Source: a virus. From it: DNA of 64,000 bases. The position numbers and the translations under genes are program-made. Shown here piece after piece: positions 29,276 through 37,613 of the stretch. The first letter of the stretch is position 1, and every line of letters begins with the position of its first letter. The notes below the pieces were generated by a model. It made no database searches. It was given only the letters and a program-made list of their open reading frames with translations, and was not told where the DNA came from. The stretch lies in IMG/VR virus record IMGVR_UViG_3300009506_000009, positions 34,894 to 98,893 of that record, one strand, 5' to 3'.

Positions 29276-30664
29276 ATGCACTGGATACAAACCCCACAAG
29301 CAATACGTGACTTCGCCCTTATGCTCAGCATCGCTTTCGGTGCTGAGACCTGGGTGGTTGGGGGCGCATGCCGGGATACAGTCCTGGGTGACACCCCACA
29401 TGACATCGACATCGAGATCACTGGGTTGAGTGAGTACAACTTGACCCACTTGCCCTTCGCTCAGGTAATACCTGGGGGTGATCGGTTCGGTGTTTGGATT
29501 GTGACCTTCCACGATGAGACCTTCGAAGTGGCACTGCCACAAACCCGTGAGCGTGTGGGTGATGGTCACTCAGGCGAGATCGCACACATCGACCCGAACC
29601 TGCCCATTGAGCAGAGCTTAGCACGCCGAGACTTCACGGCTAACGCCATCGCCTGGAATGTGCTGACCGAAGAGATCGTTGATCCCTTCGACGGGATTGA
29701 TGACATCCACACTGGCATCTTACGGGCAGTGAATGCAGGCAACTTCGCTGATGACCCACTGAGAGTACTACGTGGTGTGCAGTTAGCATCACGCACTGGG
29801 CTGGTCCCTGATTGCCCAACGGTATCCGCCGCACAAGCACAGATCGGCGGGTTCAGTGCCCTGAGTTCGGATCGTGTGCGCCAGGAGTGGGTGAAGTGGG
29901 CGCAAGGTTCAACCCCTGCACTGGGCATCAAGTTCCTGGTCGAGTGTGGTTGGATCGAGTGCTTCCCATCGCTGAATGCCTTACGTGAGACGGAGCAGGA
30001 CCCCATCTGGCATCCCGAAGGGGACGCCTTGACCCACACAATCTTTGCCCTGGAAGTCCAGCCAAGCTGTGACCCCATCATCAACTGGGCAATCCTACTG
30101 CACGACATTGCCAAGCCACACTGCACGGCTACTCGTGAAGATGGACGCATCATCAGCCCCGGTCATGACCAACTGGGTGCGGACATGATCCCGGATGTAC
30201 TACGTGAGTTCGGGTTCGAGATACACGGACGCATCCCGGAGTGGGTGCAGGCAGTGCAGGCCATCGTTCGGGAGCACATGTGGGCGGCAAGCCTGAGTGG
30301 TGCACCTGGACACCGTGGTGTACGACGCTTAGCACGACGCTTAGCACCTGCCACTGTTCGTCAGTGGGGTGCTGTCTGCTTAGCAGATGTGGGTGGTCGA
30401 GCAATTGCTCGGAGTGAGAGAAACTCACTGATTGACACCATCCTGGATGTAGCCGAAGACGCTACCAGCCTGGGCATCGTAGATGACGGGCCTGCCAAGA
30501 TCGTCACGGGCAAGTTGCTGATCGAGCATGACATCATCGAGCCTGGAATTGCCATGGGCAAGCTGATCGACCTGCTGTTTGAGCTACAGCTAGACGGATG
30601 GTTCACGGACGAAGAGATCGGGCTACAGTTTGCACGTGAGTTAGTCGAGAACGTGCAGTTATGA
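29276..30664 (+). CDS. cca: CCA-adding enzyme / poly(A) polymerase family with HD domain
   Basis: 462 aa. Adds CCA to tRNA 3' ends. Seen: VVGGACRDTVLGDTPHDIDI (GG...DxD nucleotidyltransferase motif), SLARRDFTANAIAWN (RRD motif), DDPLRVLRGVQLASRTG, a C-terminal HD domain with ILLHDIAKPH and REHMWAASLSGAPGHR. Length and order match bacterial tRNA nucleotidyltransferases. None of the window's tRNA genes encodes CCA, so this gene closes a need. SD AAGGAG. Confidence 0.92.
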   Translation: MHWIQTPQAIRDFALMLSIAFGAETWVVGGACRDTVLGDTPHDIDIEITGLSEYNLTHLPFAQVIPGGDRFGVWIVTFHDETFEVALPQTRERVGDGHSGEIAHIDPNLPIEQSLARRDFTANAIAWNVLTEEIVDPFDGIDDIHTGILRAVNAGNFADDPLRVLRGVQLASRTGLVPDCPTVSAAQAQIGGFSALSSDRVRQEWVKWAQGSTPALGIKFLVECGWIECFPSLNALRETEQDPIWHPEGDALTHTIFALEVQPSCDPIINWAILLHDIAKPHCTATREDGRIISPGHDQLGADMIPDVLREFGFEIHGRIPEWVQAVQAIVREHMWAASLSGAPGHRGVRRLARRLAPATVRQWGAVCLADVGGRAIARSERNSLIDTILDVAEDATSLGIVDDGPAKIVTGKLLIEHDIIEPGIAMGKLIDLLFELQLDGWFTDEEIGLQFARELVENVQL

Positions 30665-30669
30665 GAACG

Positions 30670-30693
30670 GGCTAGTCTCAATTGAGACTAGCC
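30670..30693. promoter_or_regulatory. 24-bp palindrome containing GTCTCAATTGAGAC
   Basis: A perfect 24-bp palindrome built on GTCTCAATTGAGAC (30675-30688), between cca and the next SD. It can act as an operator, or as an RNA hairpin, but only three T follow, so a terminator is less likely. Confidence 0.55.
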
Positions 30694-30711
30694 ATTTCCC
30701 GGAGGTGAGAG

Positions 30712-31236
30712 ATGACAGTTACAAACACAAACAACGTAGTTGGTATCACATTGGCCTTGCAATACCCATACTTTTGGGAACACAAACCTATGCCCAAGGA
30801 GTTTGATCTTGATTACTTAGCCCACCAACGAGTACAGAAGATCATCAAGAGCATGGGCATGCGGTACGACCTGTGGGAAGGTGGCGCACAGGATAGTGCC
30901 TACTACACACTCAAAGACCTTCCAAAAGGATTGACCTGGGACGAAGCCATCGAAGCAGTTGAAATTGCATGGTTCGATACGCCTACTGATCACCCAATTA
31001 TGTACTGCCATGAGTGTGAACAGTTTACACAATGGACTATCCCAACCTTCCATCTCAAATGCACAGTGTGTGGTGAGTGGCAATACGGCGAGAGTGAAGA
31101 GTACTTACTAGAAGAACACCCGCTTGAGTATTGGACAGAAGACAACACTATGTTAGAAGAGTGGGAGAAGTTTGGTCCACAGGAAGATGGAGAAATGAAG
31201 GAGTACGGTAATGGAAACAGACCAGTTGATCGTTGA
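30712..31236 (+). CDS. Protein with internal zinc ribbon
   Basis: 174 aa, SD GGAGGTGAGAG. CHECEQF...CTVCGEW at residues ~98-125 is a CxxC-x(n)-CxxC ribbon. An acidic C-terminal third follows. Unknown role; overlaps the next gene by 26 nt. Confidence 0.65.
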   Translation: MTVTNTNNVVGITLALQYPYFWEHKPMPKEFDLDYLAHQRVQKIIKSMGMRYDLWEGGAQDSAYYTLKDLPKGLTWDEAIEAVEIAWFDTPTDHPIMYCHECEQFTQWTIPTFHLKCTVCGEWQYGESEEYLLEEHPLEYWTEDNTMLEEWEKFGPQEDGEMKEYGNGNRPVDR

Positions 31237-31621
31237 AGTTGTGCAAAGTGATGTAGATGATTATGTCATATTCACAAAGAACCTAAATCAGGAACCTGTC
31301 CAAGTGACTAAGCCTGGAACCTATGCGGCAGACTGCTTCATCATCGCAGGAACAAGTGCAAGCAGACAAGGCACAAACTATGGCACTACCTTTGGTAGTA
31401 GCACAGGCTGGTACTACTCCAACAAGAAATATCGTTTCATGCCTGGAACACCAGACTGGGTAAGTAAGATCATAGCACAGGCTGGTCACTATACAGGCGG
31501 AGGTGGCAAGGCATACTATCCTGGCAAATACATCATCTTTAACAAGCGGTTGTTCAAAACTGTGAAGGGTGCACAGCAAGAAGCCAAATGGTTGATGGGC
31601 GGACGACGACAAGGTTGGTAG
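31211..31621 (+). CDS. Unknown protein
   Basis: 136 aa, SD AAGGAG. Tyrosine/glycine-rich middle (GTTFGSSTGWYYSNKKYRFM) and basic end KWLMGGRRQGW. No family recognised. Confidence 0.65.
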   Translation: METDQLIVEVVQSDVDDYVIFTKNLNQEPVQVTKPGTYAADCFIIAGTSASRQGTNYGTTFGSSTGWYYSNKKYRFMPGTPDWVSKIIAQAGHYTGGGGKAYYPGKYIIFNKRLFKTVKGAQQEAKWLMGGRRQGW

Positions 31622-31853
31622 TATCAATTGAGACTTCACGACTGTGAGCCACCAGGACGCTCTCTAACGAGCGCACTGCCCTGCACAGGATAAAACATAC
31701 ACATCAGCACAGCACGCCAGTCCTGGCAAGCCTGTGTTGTTCCTGGACCACAATGCAAGTAGGGTTGTGGTCCTGAATTTCAGTAAGTTTGGACATCCTA
31801 CTGTAAGTAGGACCCCTTGGTTAGTGTACATAGTACACGAAGGAGAGAGAGAC
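31622..31853 (+). other. Non-coding leader region
   Basis: Begins with operator-like GTATCAATTGAGAC (31621-31634). Further: GACGCTC/GAGCGC around 31658-31672, a long hairpin GGACCACAA...TTGTGGTCC (31744-31772), and CCTACTGTAAGTAGG (31797-31811). No gene seen; probably a structured 5' leader for the next gene. Confidence 0.45.
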
Positions 31854-32330
31854 ATGAGTATAACCTACGAAGAACTTGAGATTGCCCACTTCCAAGCAAT
31901 GAGTGTTGCACAAGGGTTGGCAGGCCGAGTGGTAGACGCATTCCTGGGTCGCAAGTGGGACGACCTGAGCGAGAATGAGCACCAGTTATTGATCCCGTTG
32001 ATGAGTAACAACCCACTCGGTGTGCTGGTAGCCTACCTTGCACTGGATGACAACGGGGTCATCATCCGATGGGAAGACAGCCCCGAAGGGATTGAGTACT
32101 GGAAGGGTGTCTACGAACGAGCGGGATACGACTTCGAGAGTAAGACATGGAGGCAAGATGATCCACTCCCCTTATGGGAGAAATTGGGAGACATCCCCAT
32201 TGATGAGAACGAAGCAATTGAAGAGCCGTTCTTACACTTCCCACGGGGTACAGATCGGTTCACGATCTGGCACTGGTTCGAAGAGCGGTTTGATATTACA
32301 ATTGGTGAAATGATACAGGAGAGTGAATGA
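31854..32330 (+). CDS. Unknown acidic protein
   Basis: 158 aa from ATG 31854 (AGGAGAGAGAG). Helical N-terminus, then W/D/E-rich segments. Overlaps the DUF2958 gene by 4 nt. No family recognised. Confidence 0.65.
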   Translation: MSITYEELEIAHFQAMSVAQGLAGRVVDAFLGRKWDDLSENEHQLLIPLMSNNPLGVLVAYLALDDNGVIIRWEDSPEGIEYWKGVYERAGYDFESKTWRQDDPLPLWEKLGDIPIDENEAIEEPFLHFPRGTDRFTIWHWFEERFDITIGEMIQESE

Positions 32331-32632
32331 TGTTGATGTTGACTAAGCAAAACCGTAAGGACCTACCTGCGTTATACTCGCAGGAGGACAAGGGTGATGA
32401 CGCTATCGCCCATGTGAAGTTCTTCACACCTGACGCTGGCTGGACGTGGTACGCTACAGAGTTCGATGGTGATGACTGCTTCTTTGGGCTGGTGGTTGGG
32501 TTGGACACAGAGCTTGGGTACTTCTCACTGCGTGAGTTGCAGTCAGTGACCGGGCCGTTTGGCCTGCCTATTGAACGAGATCGCCACTTCACCCCTTGCA
32601 CATTGCGGGAATGCCGGAGGAAGCACATATGA
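32327..32632 (+). CDS. DUF2958 domain protein
   Basis: 101 aa, start ATG 32327 (or 32330). DLPALYSQEDKGDDAIAHVK, WTWYATEFDGDDCFFGLVVG, YFSLRELQSVTGPFG and ERDRHFTP match the DUF2958 layout found in plasmids and phages near antirestriction genes. Function unproven. Confidence 0.8.
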   Translation: MMLMLTKQNRKDLPALYSQEDKGDDAIAHVKFFTPDAGWTWYATEFDGDDCFFGLVVGLDTELGYFSLRELQSVTGPFGLPIERDRHFTPCTLRECRRKHI

Positions 32633-32721
32633 GTACACACAAAATGCTGTTCAACACTGGGGTTCTACCCCAAAATCGTCCTGGTGGGACGTTGATGGAA
32701 CATCAGTCCTGGCTACTCTGA
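32629..32721 (+). CDS. Possible 30-aa peptide
   Basis: ATG 32629, ATGA overlap with DUF2958 and GGAGGA upstream at good distance. Sequence THKMLFNTGVLPQNRPGG. May be a coupled micropeptide; weak evidence. Confidence 0.35.
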   Translation: MSTHKMLFNTGVLPQNRPGGTLMEHQSWLL

Positions 32722-32754
32722 AGCGTGTGGAGTGTGGGATTAAAAACTAGCCCC

Positions 32755-32798
32755 TTGACAGGGGCATTTCAATCTGCTAAAATTGTATCAGTTGAGAC
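32755..32798 (+). promoter_or_regulatory. Promoter plus GTATCAGTTGAGAC operator
   Basis: TTGACA (32755-32760), 17-bp spacer, TAAAAT (32778-32783), operator-like palindrome GTATCAGTTGAGAC (32785-32798) over the start point. A protein bound here would block initiation. Confidence 0.7.
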
Positions 32799-32811
32799 AA
32801 AGGAGTTGAGC

Positions 32812-33282
32812 ATGTATCCACACAAACAGGATGAGTATTGCCCACGATGTGGGAACCTATGGGAAACCCGGACACGCAGTGGACTGGGTAGCATAAGCAC
32901 CTGCCCTAATAAGCATGCGTGGGCAGTGAATGTTGAGCGAGCACCTTACATGAAGATTGACGCCAACACCAAGTACGGCGATGATCGCATCCACAAGGCC
33001 CTGGCAGGCTGGTGCATTACTGAGTTGACTGGTGACGCTGAGCGGTATGTTCCCACGTTTGAAGTCCCGGAAGATGGTAAGTACTTCACACCCAAGCAGT
33101 ACGCAGAAGCACGCATATACTGGGGGAGCCTGACGGATGAAGAAGAGCAAATGTTCTACGAACACTACACCAGGGGGGCAGGCAAGGGTCTCTTCCGTGG
33201 TGTTGATGAAGACACTACCTTCGAAGACTACCAAGTGATCAGCATGCTTCAAACTGAGTTTGAAATCGCACACGACATCTAA
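32812..33282 (+). CDS. Protein with zinc ribbon
   Basis: 156 aa from ATG 32812, SD AAGGAG. N-terminal CPRCGN...CPNKH is a partial zinc ribbon. The rest is acidic and unassigned. First gene after a regulated promoter. Confidence 0.65.
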   Translation: MYPHKQDEYCPRCGNLWETRTRSGLGSISTCPNKHAWAVNVERAPYMKIDANTKYGDDRIHKALAGWCITELTGDAERYVPTFEVPEDGKYFTPKQYAEARIYWGSLTDEEEQMFYEHYTRGAGKGLFRGVDEDTTFEDYQVISMLQTEFEIAHDI

Positions 33283-33292
33283 GGAGTAGCCA

Positions 33293-33652
33293 ATGGCTAA
33301 GAAACCGAAGAGTGTAGCAATCAACATGAGTGACATCATCCTAGCCAAGAAGCGGGTCCCGAATGAACACATCAAGATTGAGTTCAAAGACTGGACCTTG
33401 TTTCGCAAATGGTTGGGTGATCGACCAGTGTTCCCACGCAAATCTGCCTTACAGTGGGACAAGAACACAGCGTGGTATGAGAAGTACTACGAACGTACAC
33501 CATACTGGGTGCAGGTGACGCTGTGGGGAGACGACGACCTGCTATTGACTGCTGTCTTTGACAGCAAGGACAAGGCACTGGAATGCTTTGATGATATACT
33601 AACAACCCCGGATGATACCGAACCTGACTGGGACAAATGGGGCTTTGGATAA
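33293..33652 (+). CDS. Unknown protein
   Basis: 119 aa, SD AAGGAG. Mixed charge, aromatic (WTLFRKWLGDRPVFPRKSAL; YWVQVTLWGDDDLLLTAVFD). No family recognised. Confidence 0.65.
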   Translation: MAKKPKSVAINMSDIILAKKRVPNEHIKIEFKDWTLFRKWLGDRPVFPRKSALQWDKNTAWYEKYYERTPYWVQVTLWGDDDLLLTAVFDSKDKALECFDDILTTPDDTEPDWDKWGFG

Positions 33653-33665
33653 ACAGGAGAGTAAC

Positions 33666-34082
33666 ATGGCACGAACAGTTTCAAGACCTTGTAATGCTAC
33701 TGCGGTAGCCTATACTCACTTAGAGTATGAAGATGAGTACGACGACTGGACCTTTGACAACTTCGTTGAGTGGTTCAAAGACACCTGCAAAGAACATTGG
33801 CCTAGCCTGGAAGAGCCGAACAAATCCACCTGGATTGGCAGAGAAGATCACGTGCTCTTAGAGAATGCCCATGCACAGATTGGTATCTCTGAGTACATGG
33901 GGTTGGTTGCCGTTTGGATTGTGCCTGTTAATGATGACTGGTACTATGAACACAACGGGCTACATGATCACTGGTGTGCTCAGATTGAACCTAAGTTTGA
34001 AGAGTTGTTTGGTACCTTACGCAAAATAGGAACCTTCTCCAATGGGGAAGCGGTGTTCGAGCGAAGGAGAGTATCAAATTAG
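33666..34082 (+). CDS. Unknown acidic protein
   Basis: 138 aa from ATG 33666 (AGGAGAG). Rich in D/E/W/Y. Last gene before the promoter at 34086. No family recognised. Confidence 0.65.
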   Translation: MARTVSRPCNATAVAYTHLEYEDEYDDWTFDNFVEWFKDTCKEHWPSLEEPNKSTWIGREDHVLLENAHAQIGISEYMGLVAVWIVPVNDDWYYEHNGLHDHWCAQIEPKFEELFGTLRKIGTFSNGEAVFERRRVSN

Positions 34083-34085
34083 TAC

Positions 34086-34114
34086 TTGACAAACATGGAC
34101 GCCCCCGGTAAAAT
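34086..34114 (+). promoter_or_regulatory. Sigma70-type promoter
   Basis: TTGACA (34086-34091), 17-bp spacer, TAAAAT (34109-34114). Confidence 0.75.
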
Positions 34115-34144
34115 GGTGGTGTCCTTATTTCCTGGAGGTGAGAG

Positions 34145-34384
34145 ATGACTAGAACAATATGGATCGGAGCGGACTACCCCTGGAGTGGCATGCCCTGGCA
34201 GGTGTTCACGGATCGTGAGCAGTTCGGTTGTAACACACGCTGTATTGCTATGATACACGAAGGCCATGTACCTGATGACGCTGAGCAGGTGTATGCCGAT
34301 GATGCCTGCATAATCTATCGGTACGCAGGTATCATGTTTCAAATCGACAAGCACGGAGAGATCACTGTGATCGGAGGTAAATAA
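34145..34384 (+). CDS. Small protein, unknown function
   Basis: 79 aa, SD GGAGG. Compact alpha/beta sequence (TIWIGADYPWSGMPWQVFTD). One-base overlap with the next gene. Confidence 0.65.
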   Translation: MTRTIWIGADYPWSGMPWQVFTDREQFGCNTRCIAMIHEGHVPDDAEQVYADDACIIYRYAGIMFQIDKHGEITVIGGK

Positions 34385-34896
34385 TGACTGGTTGCACGAA
34401 TGTTTTCTTCGAGGATGACGGGTACTGCACAGCATGTGGTGAATACCACAAACGTGGCAAGCGCACAGATGCACCCACCTACGCAGTTAAGGAAGCGACA
34501 CCCGTCGCCGGGACAGAAGCAAGTGTCAAGCAGGTTGTCCGGGAAACCCTGGATAAACTGATTGCCATCTACGGGATTGCCTGTGGCTTGAAGTTCACCC
34601 GTGGTATGCGGGGTAGGGCTATCCACAACATGATAACAAAAGAGCACCGCTTTGTCCTGGGTGTGCCACGCCTGCTAGATGACTTCGAAACAGGCTTCAA
34701 AGAATACACGACTGTAGCTCCACTGGTGGGGTTAAATAATAGGGACCCACTAATGGGTATGGACGCAGTCAAGCAAACTGTATACCATGAGTATGCCCAC
34801 GTACTACAGGTGCACCGTGGTTTATACAAACCACGAGGGGATCATGACCTTAACTTTGTAAAGTGCTACCGTGAAGTTATGAAGGCCATGAGATAA
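34384..34896 (+). CDS. SprT-like zinc metallopeptidase
   Basis: 170 aa. Starts with a knuckle-like CTACGEYH. The active-site pattern TVYHEYAHVLQVHRG (HExxH) is followed by a downstream D/N-rich segment DHDLNFVKCYREVM, as in SprT/minigluzincin proteases. Possibly removes DNA-protein crosslinks, as SprT/Spartan proteins do. Confidence 0.7.
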   Translation: MTGCTNVFFEDDGYCTACGEYHKRGKRTDAPTYAVKEATPVAGTEASVKQVVRETLDKLIAIYGIACGLKFTRGMRGRAIHNMITKEHRFVLGVPRLLDDFETGFKEYTTVAPLVGLNNRDPLMGMDAVKQTVYHEYAHVLQVHRGLYKPRGDHDLNFVKCYREVMKAMR

Positions 34897-34900
34897 CCTA

Positions 34901-34930
34901 TTGACAAGTCTGCCAGACCTATGGTAGACT
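34901..34930 (+). promoter_or_regulatory. Sigma70-type promoter
   Basis: TTGACA (34901-34906), 18-bp spacer, TAGACT (34925-34930). Confidence 0.6.
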
Positions 34931-34950
34931 TGATTTACCGGAGGTGAAAT

Positions 34951-35199
34951 ATGACGTATCGAGTTGAAATATGGCGACAGTGGGACCTGCAAGAGCAGGA
35001 GCGTGGACGTAACCGCAAGTTTGCAGAGTTGAATAACTTATACCTGCGGTGTGAGCGTGGTGACGTGCAGATGTCTGTAGCTATAAGTAATGAGCTTCGC
35101 ACGTTGGTTTATCAAGCGTATGATCCTGTGGCTGACGCACAGATAATCGCTTGGTGGGCTGATGAGTTTATGACTTTACCGGGCTGGTTAGACTATTAG
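34951..35199 (+). CDS. Small protein, unknown function
   Basis: 82 aa, SD GGAGG. Helical and charged (EIWRQWDLQEQERGRNRKFA). No family recognised. Confidence 0.65.
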   Translation: MTYRVEIWRQWDLQEQERGRNRKFAELNNLYLRCERGDVQMSVAISNELRTLVYQAYDPVADAQIIAWWADEFMTLPGWLDY

Positions 35200-35215
35200 A
35201 CTGGAGGATATTACT

Positions 35216-35524
35216 ATGCGTGAAATGGCTTGTGTTGATTGTAATTGGGTTGGTTCGGAAGATGATGTTGAGTGGGCTTTGAATGGTCGAGACTATGACC
35301 AGGATGAAGAGCCTGTCTGCCCTATCTGCATGGGGCAAGTCCGGTGGGCAAAGTACTGGGTCGTGGTCTACGCCAATGGGGACAACATCTACCGTGGGAC
35401 CTTGTGCCTGGAAGGTGATGACCTGGAGCAGGTTGCAGTTAAGGCTGAGACCTTATCCGTGGGTGGTGGGCACCCCATTGATATCCTGGGACCTATTGAC
35501 TACCACATTACATCAGCTATCTAA
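35216..35524 (+). CDS. Zinc-ribbon protein
   Basis: 102 aa, SD GGAGG. CVDCNWVG...CPICMG is a complete ribbon at the N-terminus, then a beta-rich part. Probably binds nucleic acid or protein. Confidence 0.65.
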   Translation: MREMACVDCNWVGSEDDVEWALNGRDYDQDEEPVCPICMGQVRWAKYWVVVYANGDNIYRGTLCLEGDDLEQVAVKAETLSVGGGHPIDILGPIDYHITSAI

Positions 35525-35540
35525 ATACCTGGAGGTTACA

Positions 35541-35837
35541 ATGATAAAAATCTGGCATGCAAATACTCGTGAGTCAAGGTTCAATGATCAGTGGCCTGTC
35601 AACTTTCCTGATAACTACCAGGAAATCTGCACCTTAGATGTACCGTATAACCTGGATGACATCTATGACTACTGCAACAACAAGCCTTGGGATGAAATTC
35701 CCTGGTATGAGCAAGCTGATGTCACTCTGGCAAAGGGTATTAATGGTGCCCGTTCATTGAGTGCAGGCGACCTGATCCAGATCGGTGACATCTTGATCCG
35801 GGTGATGGGTGTGGGCTTTGAGTTAGTAAAATATTAA
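35541..35837 (+). CDS. Small protein, unknown function
   Basis: 98 aa from ATG 35541, SD GGAGG; C-terminal segment LSAGDLIQIGDILIRVMGVG. A similar 'sets a level' ending is common to several small phage proteins here. No family recognised. Confidence 0.65.
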   Translation: MIKIWHANTRESRFNDQWPVNFPDNYQEICTLDVPYNLDDIYDYCNNKPWDEIPWYEQADVTLAKGINGARSLSAGDLIQIGDILIRVMGVGFELVKY

Positions 35838-35841
35838 CCCC

Positions 35842-35870
35842 TTGACAAGGGGGAGTTAATCTGGTAACAT
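35842..35870 (+). promoter_or_regulatory. Sigma70-type promoter
   Basis: TTGACA (35842-35847), 17-bp spacer, TAACAT (35865-35870); start near 35877, just before ATG 35881. Confidence 0.7.
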
Positions 35871-35880
35871 GGAGGTTGAC

Positions 35881-36024
35881 ATGCCTAACATTCGTAAGGC
35901 CAACAAGCGTGACGCTAAGCGTCGCAATGCACAGTACGGTCACAAGGGTGGTAGCAGACCTTACCTGCACATCATTAACCGCAAGAACAAAGAGCAGAAG
36001 GCTCGGAGGAAACAACATGGCTGA
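35881..36024 (+). CDS. 47-aa basic protein
   Basis: ATG 35881 preceded by GGAGG. Nearly half K/R/H (NIRKANKRDAKRRNAQYGHK), suggesting RNA or DNA binding. Overlaps the next start by 8 nt. The SD lies at the predicted transcript start, so it may be weak. Confidence 0.6.
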   Translation: MPNIRKANKRDAKRRNAQYGHKGGSRPYLHIINRKNKEQKARRKQHG

Positions 36025-36265
36025 ACAGTTTGAACTTGAAGAACTTGATGGCTGGTGGCGAGACTTTGAAGATTACACGGATGAAGAAGATAGCTTAGAT
36101 GATCTTCGCCTGGGCGATGAGATTACCCATAGTGAGTACGGGAAGTGCACCTTCCGTGTGTGGGAGGATCGGGATGAAGGTATCGCTGTTATTGAGCTTG
36201 CCGATGGAACCTTCGAAGAAGTGTTTATTGACGTAGAAAACCTTGTGGAGGATCGAGATGAGTGA
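36017..36265 (+). CDS. Small acidic protein
   Basis: 82 aa from ATG 36017, SD GGAGG. N-terminal acidic stretch, then a CarD/SH3-like strand pattern (GDEITHSEYGKCTFRVWEDR). No name assigned. Confidence 0.6.
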   Translation: MAEQFELEELDGWWRDFEDYTDEEDSLDDLRLGDEITHSEYGKCTFRVWEDRDEGIAVIELADGTFEEVFIDVENLVEDRDE

Positions 36266-36587
36266 CTTTGACTTGTACTGGGATGAGGACGAGTTCATTG
36301 ATGAGTGGGTTTTTGATGAAGAGCCAGATGAAGAGCCAGAAGCACTTCATGTGATCCGCATCACAACCCAAGACAATGGTAAAGTTTCTATGTACAACTG
36401 GACCAACGATAACCTAGACACTGGATACCCGTCAGAGGATGCTTCCTGGACAACCACTTTCCCATCTGTACGTGACGCCCTGCGTTCTACGGGCGGAAGT
36501 CGGTACGGTCTGGCTTGTCGAGTTGAGGTCTATGTAGACGGGAAAGAGATGTCTGACGAAGAGGTAGATACTTATCTAGGTAAATAG
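36258..36587 (+). CDS. Acidic protein, unknown function
   Basis: 109 aa from ATG 36258, SD GGAGG. Very acidic first 35 residues (DNA-mimic-like composition), then a beta-rich part. It precedes the structured RNA region. Confidence 0.6.
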   Translation: MSDFDLYWDEDEFIDEWVFDEEPDEEPEALHVIRITTQDNGKVSMYNWTNDNLDTGYPSEDASWTTTFPSVRDALRSTGGSRYGLACRVEVYVDGKEMSDEEVDTYLGK

Positions 36588-36593
36588 CTTTTG

Positions 36594-36741
36594 AGCACCC
36601 GCTGGCCTGCAAAGTCCAGCACGTAATACCTGCTCCCTTCTGAATGCTGTAGGAACACCTTGGCGTGGTGGTATCAGTGAGGTTAGGCAGTAGGCTGGAG
36701 CACAGTCTCCATAAGGAACGGGCAAGAGCCGGGTGCTATTT
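36594..36741 (+). ncRNA. Structured RNA, 5' part of a ~390-nt folded region
   Basis: AGCACCCG (~36596-36603) pairs with CGGGTGCT (~36730-36737) to close a ~145-nt domain. Inside: GCTGG/CCAGC, ATACC/GGTAT and TGGAG-CACAGT-CTCCA hairpins. No gene. It leads directly into a tRNA-like element, the arrangement seen for some large ornate phage RNAs, but I cannot assign a class. Confidence 0.5.
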
Positions 36742-36744
36742 CAT

Positions 36745-36825
36745 GGGGCGTAGTGGTAGACGTACCAAATTGGATGAAGGCATGGCGGCACCATGCCGTA
36801 GCGGGTTCGATCCCCGTCCGCTCCA
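36745..36825 (+). tRNA. tRNA-Ala-like element (GGC), non-canonical
   Basis: Acceptor GGGGCG/CGCTCC with a G3-T70 wobble and A73, the alanine identity pair. T arm GCGGG-TTCGATC-CCCGT. Anticodon-like stem GCATG/CATGC with loop GCGGCAC would give anticodon GGC, also alanine. Odd: position 33 is C, the D arm is cut short, and ~17 nt lie between D arm and anticodon stem. It could be a decayed tRNA or a tmRNA-like tRNA domain. Confidence 0.45.
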
Positions 36826-36990
36826 CTAGGCAGGCCCCCGCAGGTGATGCGGGTACATGTGGGCAACACACCCCACCGCTGGTACGATGATGCCTGCCCT
36901 TCACTGGGATGAAATAGGGTAAGCCCAGTGTTGATCACATCCCTATCCCATGCTGGCCTGGGAGATGACCAGCAACAATATATCGGAGGA
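36826..36990 (+). ncRNA. Structured RNA, 3' part of the folded region
   Basis: GGCAGGC/GCCTGCC closes a domain (~36829-36898) with hairpins CCCGCA-GGTGA-TGCGGG and GTGGG/CCCAC. A second domain has ACTGGG/CCCAGT, GCTGG/CCAGC and a possible pseudoknot ATAGGG/CCCTAT. No gene. Confidence 0.45.
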
Positions 36991-36994
36991 TAAA

Positions 36995-37261
36995 ATGGCA
37001 CACTTTGATACAGCGCAGTATACCGAACAGCTAAATCCCCATCGGTACACGTTCCATGTCCCTTGTCTTGTATGCAGGACGGTTGGGGATATTGACATAC
37101 CTGCTCAGGAATTGTTTGAGTACCGTCAGGGAAAGCTAATCCAGCATGCTATGCGATCCGTCAGTGTTGATAACAGGGAATGGTTAATCAGCGGTATCTG
37201 CCCAACCTGCTGGAATGAAATGTTCCCACCAGAGGAGGATGAATATGAGTACGCCTATTGA
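36995..37261 (+). CDS. Protein with two CxxC pairs
   Basis: 88 aa from ATG 36995, SD GGAGG. CLVC and CPTC bracket a helical middle; acidic tail. Overlaps the next gene by 17 nt. Zinc binding likely, role unknown. Confidence 0.65.
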   Translation: MAHFDTAQYTEQLNPHRYTFHVPCLVCRTVGDIDIPAQELFEYRQGKLIQHAMRSVSVDNREWLISGICPTCWNEMFPPEEDEYEYAY

Positions 37262-37613
37262 CTTAAACGAATTGCATGACATCCCACCAGTACTGAAAGA
37301 AGTTTTAGAAATAGTTGAACAGGGGTCAGGTAAGAAGATTACCCATCCAGACTGTCACACCTGTACCCATCGTAGATCGGTTCCAGGCAGTGCACACAGT
37401 GAATGTGTTTCCTTTGAGGACCCCACATCTCGCCTACTACTAGCGTCTGGTGTACTAACATGGGGCGGTAATGGGATACCACGGGTGTCTAGTAATATAC
37501 CTATCGTAGGGTTACACAGGATCGGGGTACATGGGGGTTGGGCAACATGGCCCATCGACTTTGACCCACGATGGGTATTGTGGTGCCTGAGTTATGAACC
37601 AAGAAAGGAATGA
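37245..37613 (+). CDS. Unknown protein with cysteine motif
   Basis: 122 aa from ATG 37245, SD GAGGAGG. CHTCTHRR near residue 38 and a later C (SECVSF) look like a metal site. No family recognised. Confidence 0.6.
   Translation: MSTPIDLNELHDIPPVLKEVLEIVEQGSGKKITHPDCHTCTHRRSVPGSAHSECVSFEDPTSRLLLASGVLTWGGNGIPRVSSNIPIVGLHRIGVHGGWATWPIDFDPRWVLWCLSYEPRKE

Noticed and set aside
36745-36825. Full tmRNA gene.
   Set aside because: G3-T70 and the T arm fit, but no tag reading frame or standard tmRNA 5' motif was seen, so only a tRNA-like call is made.
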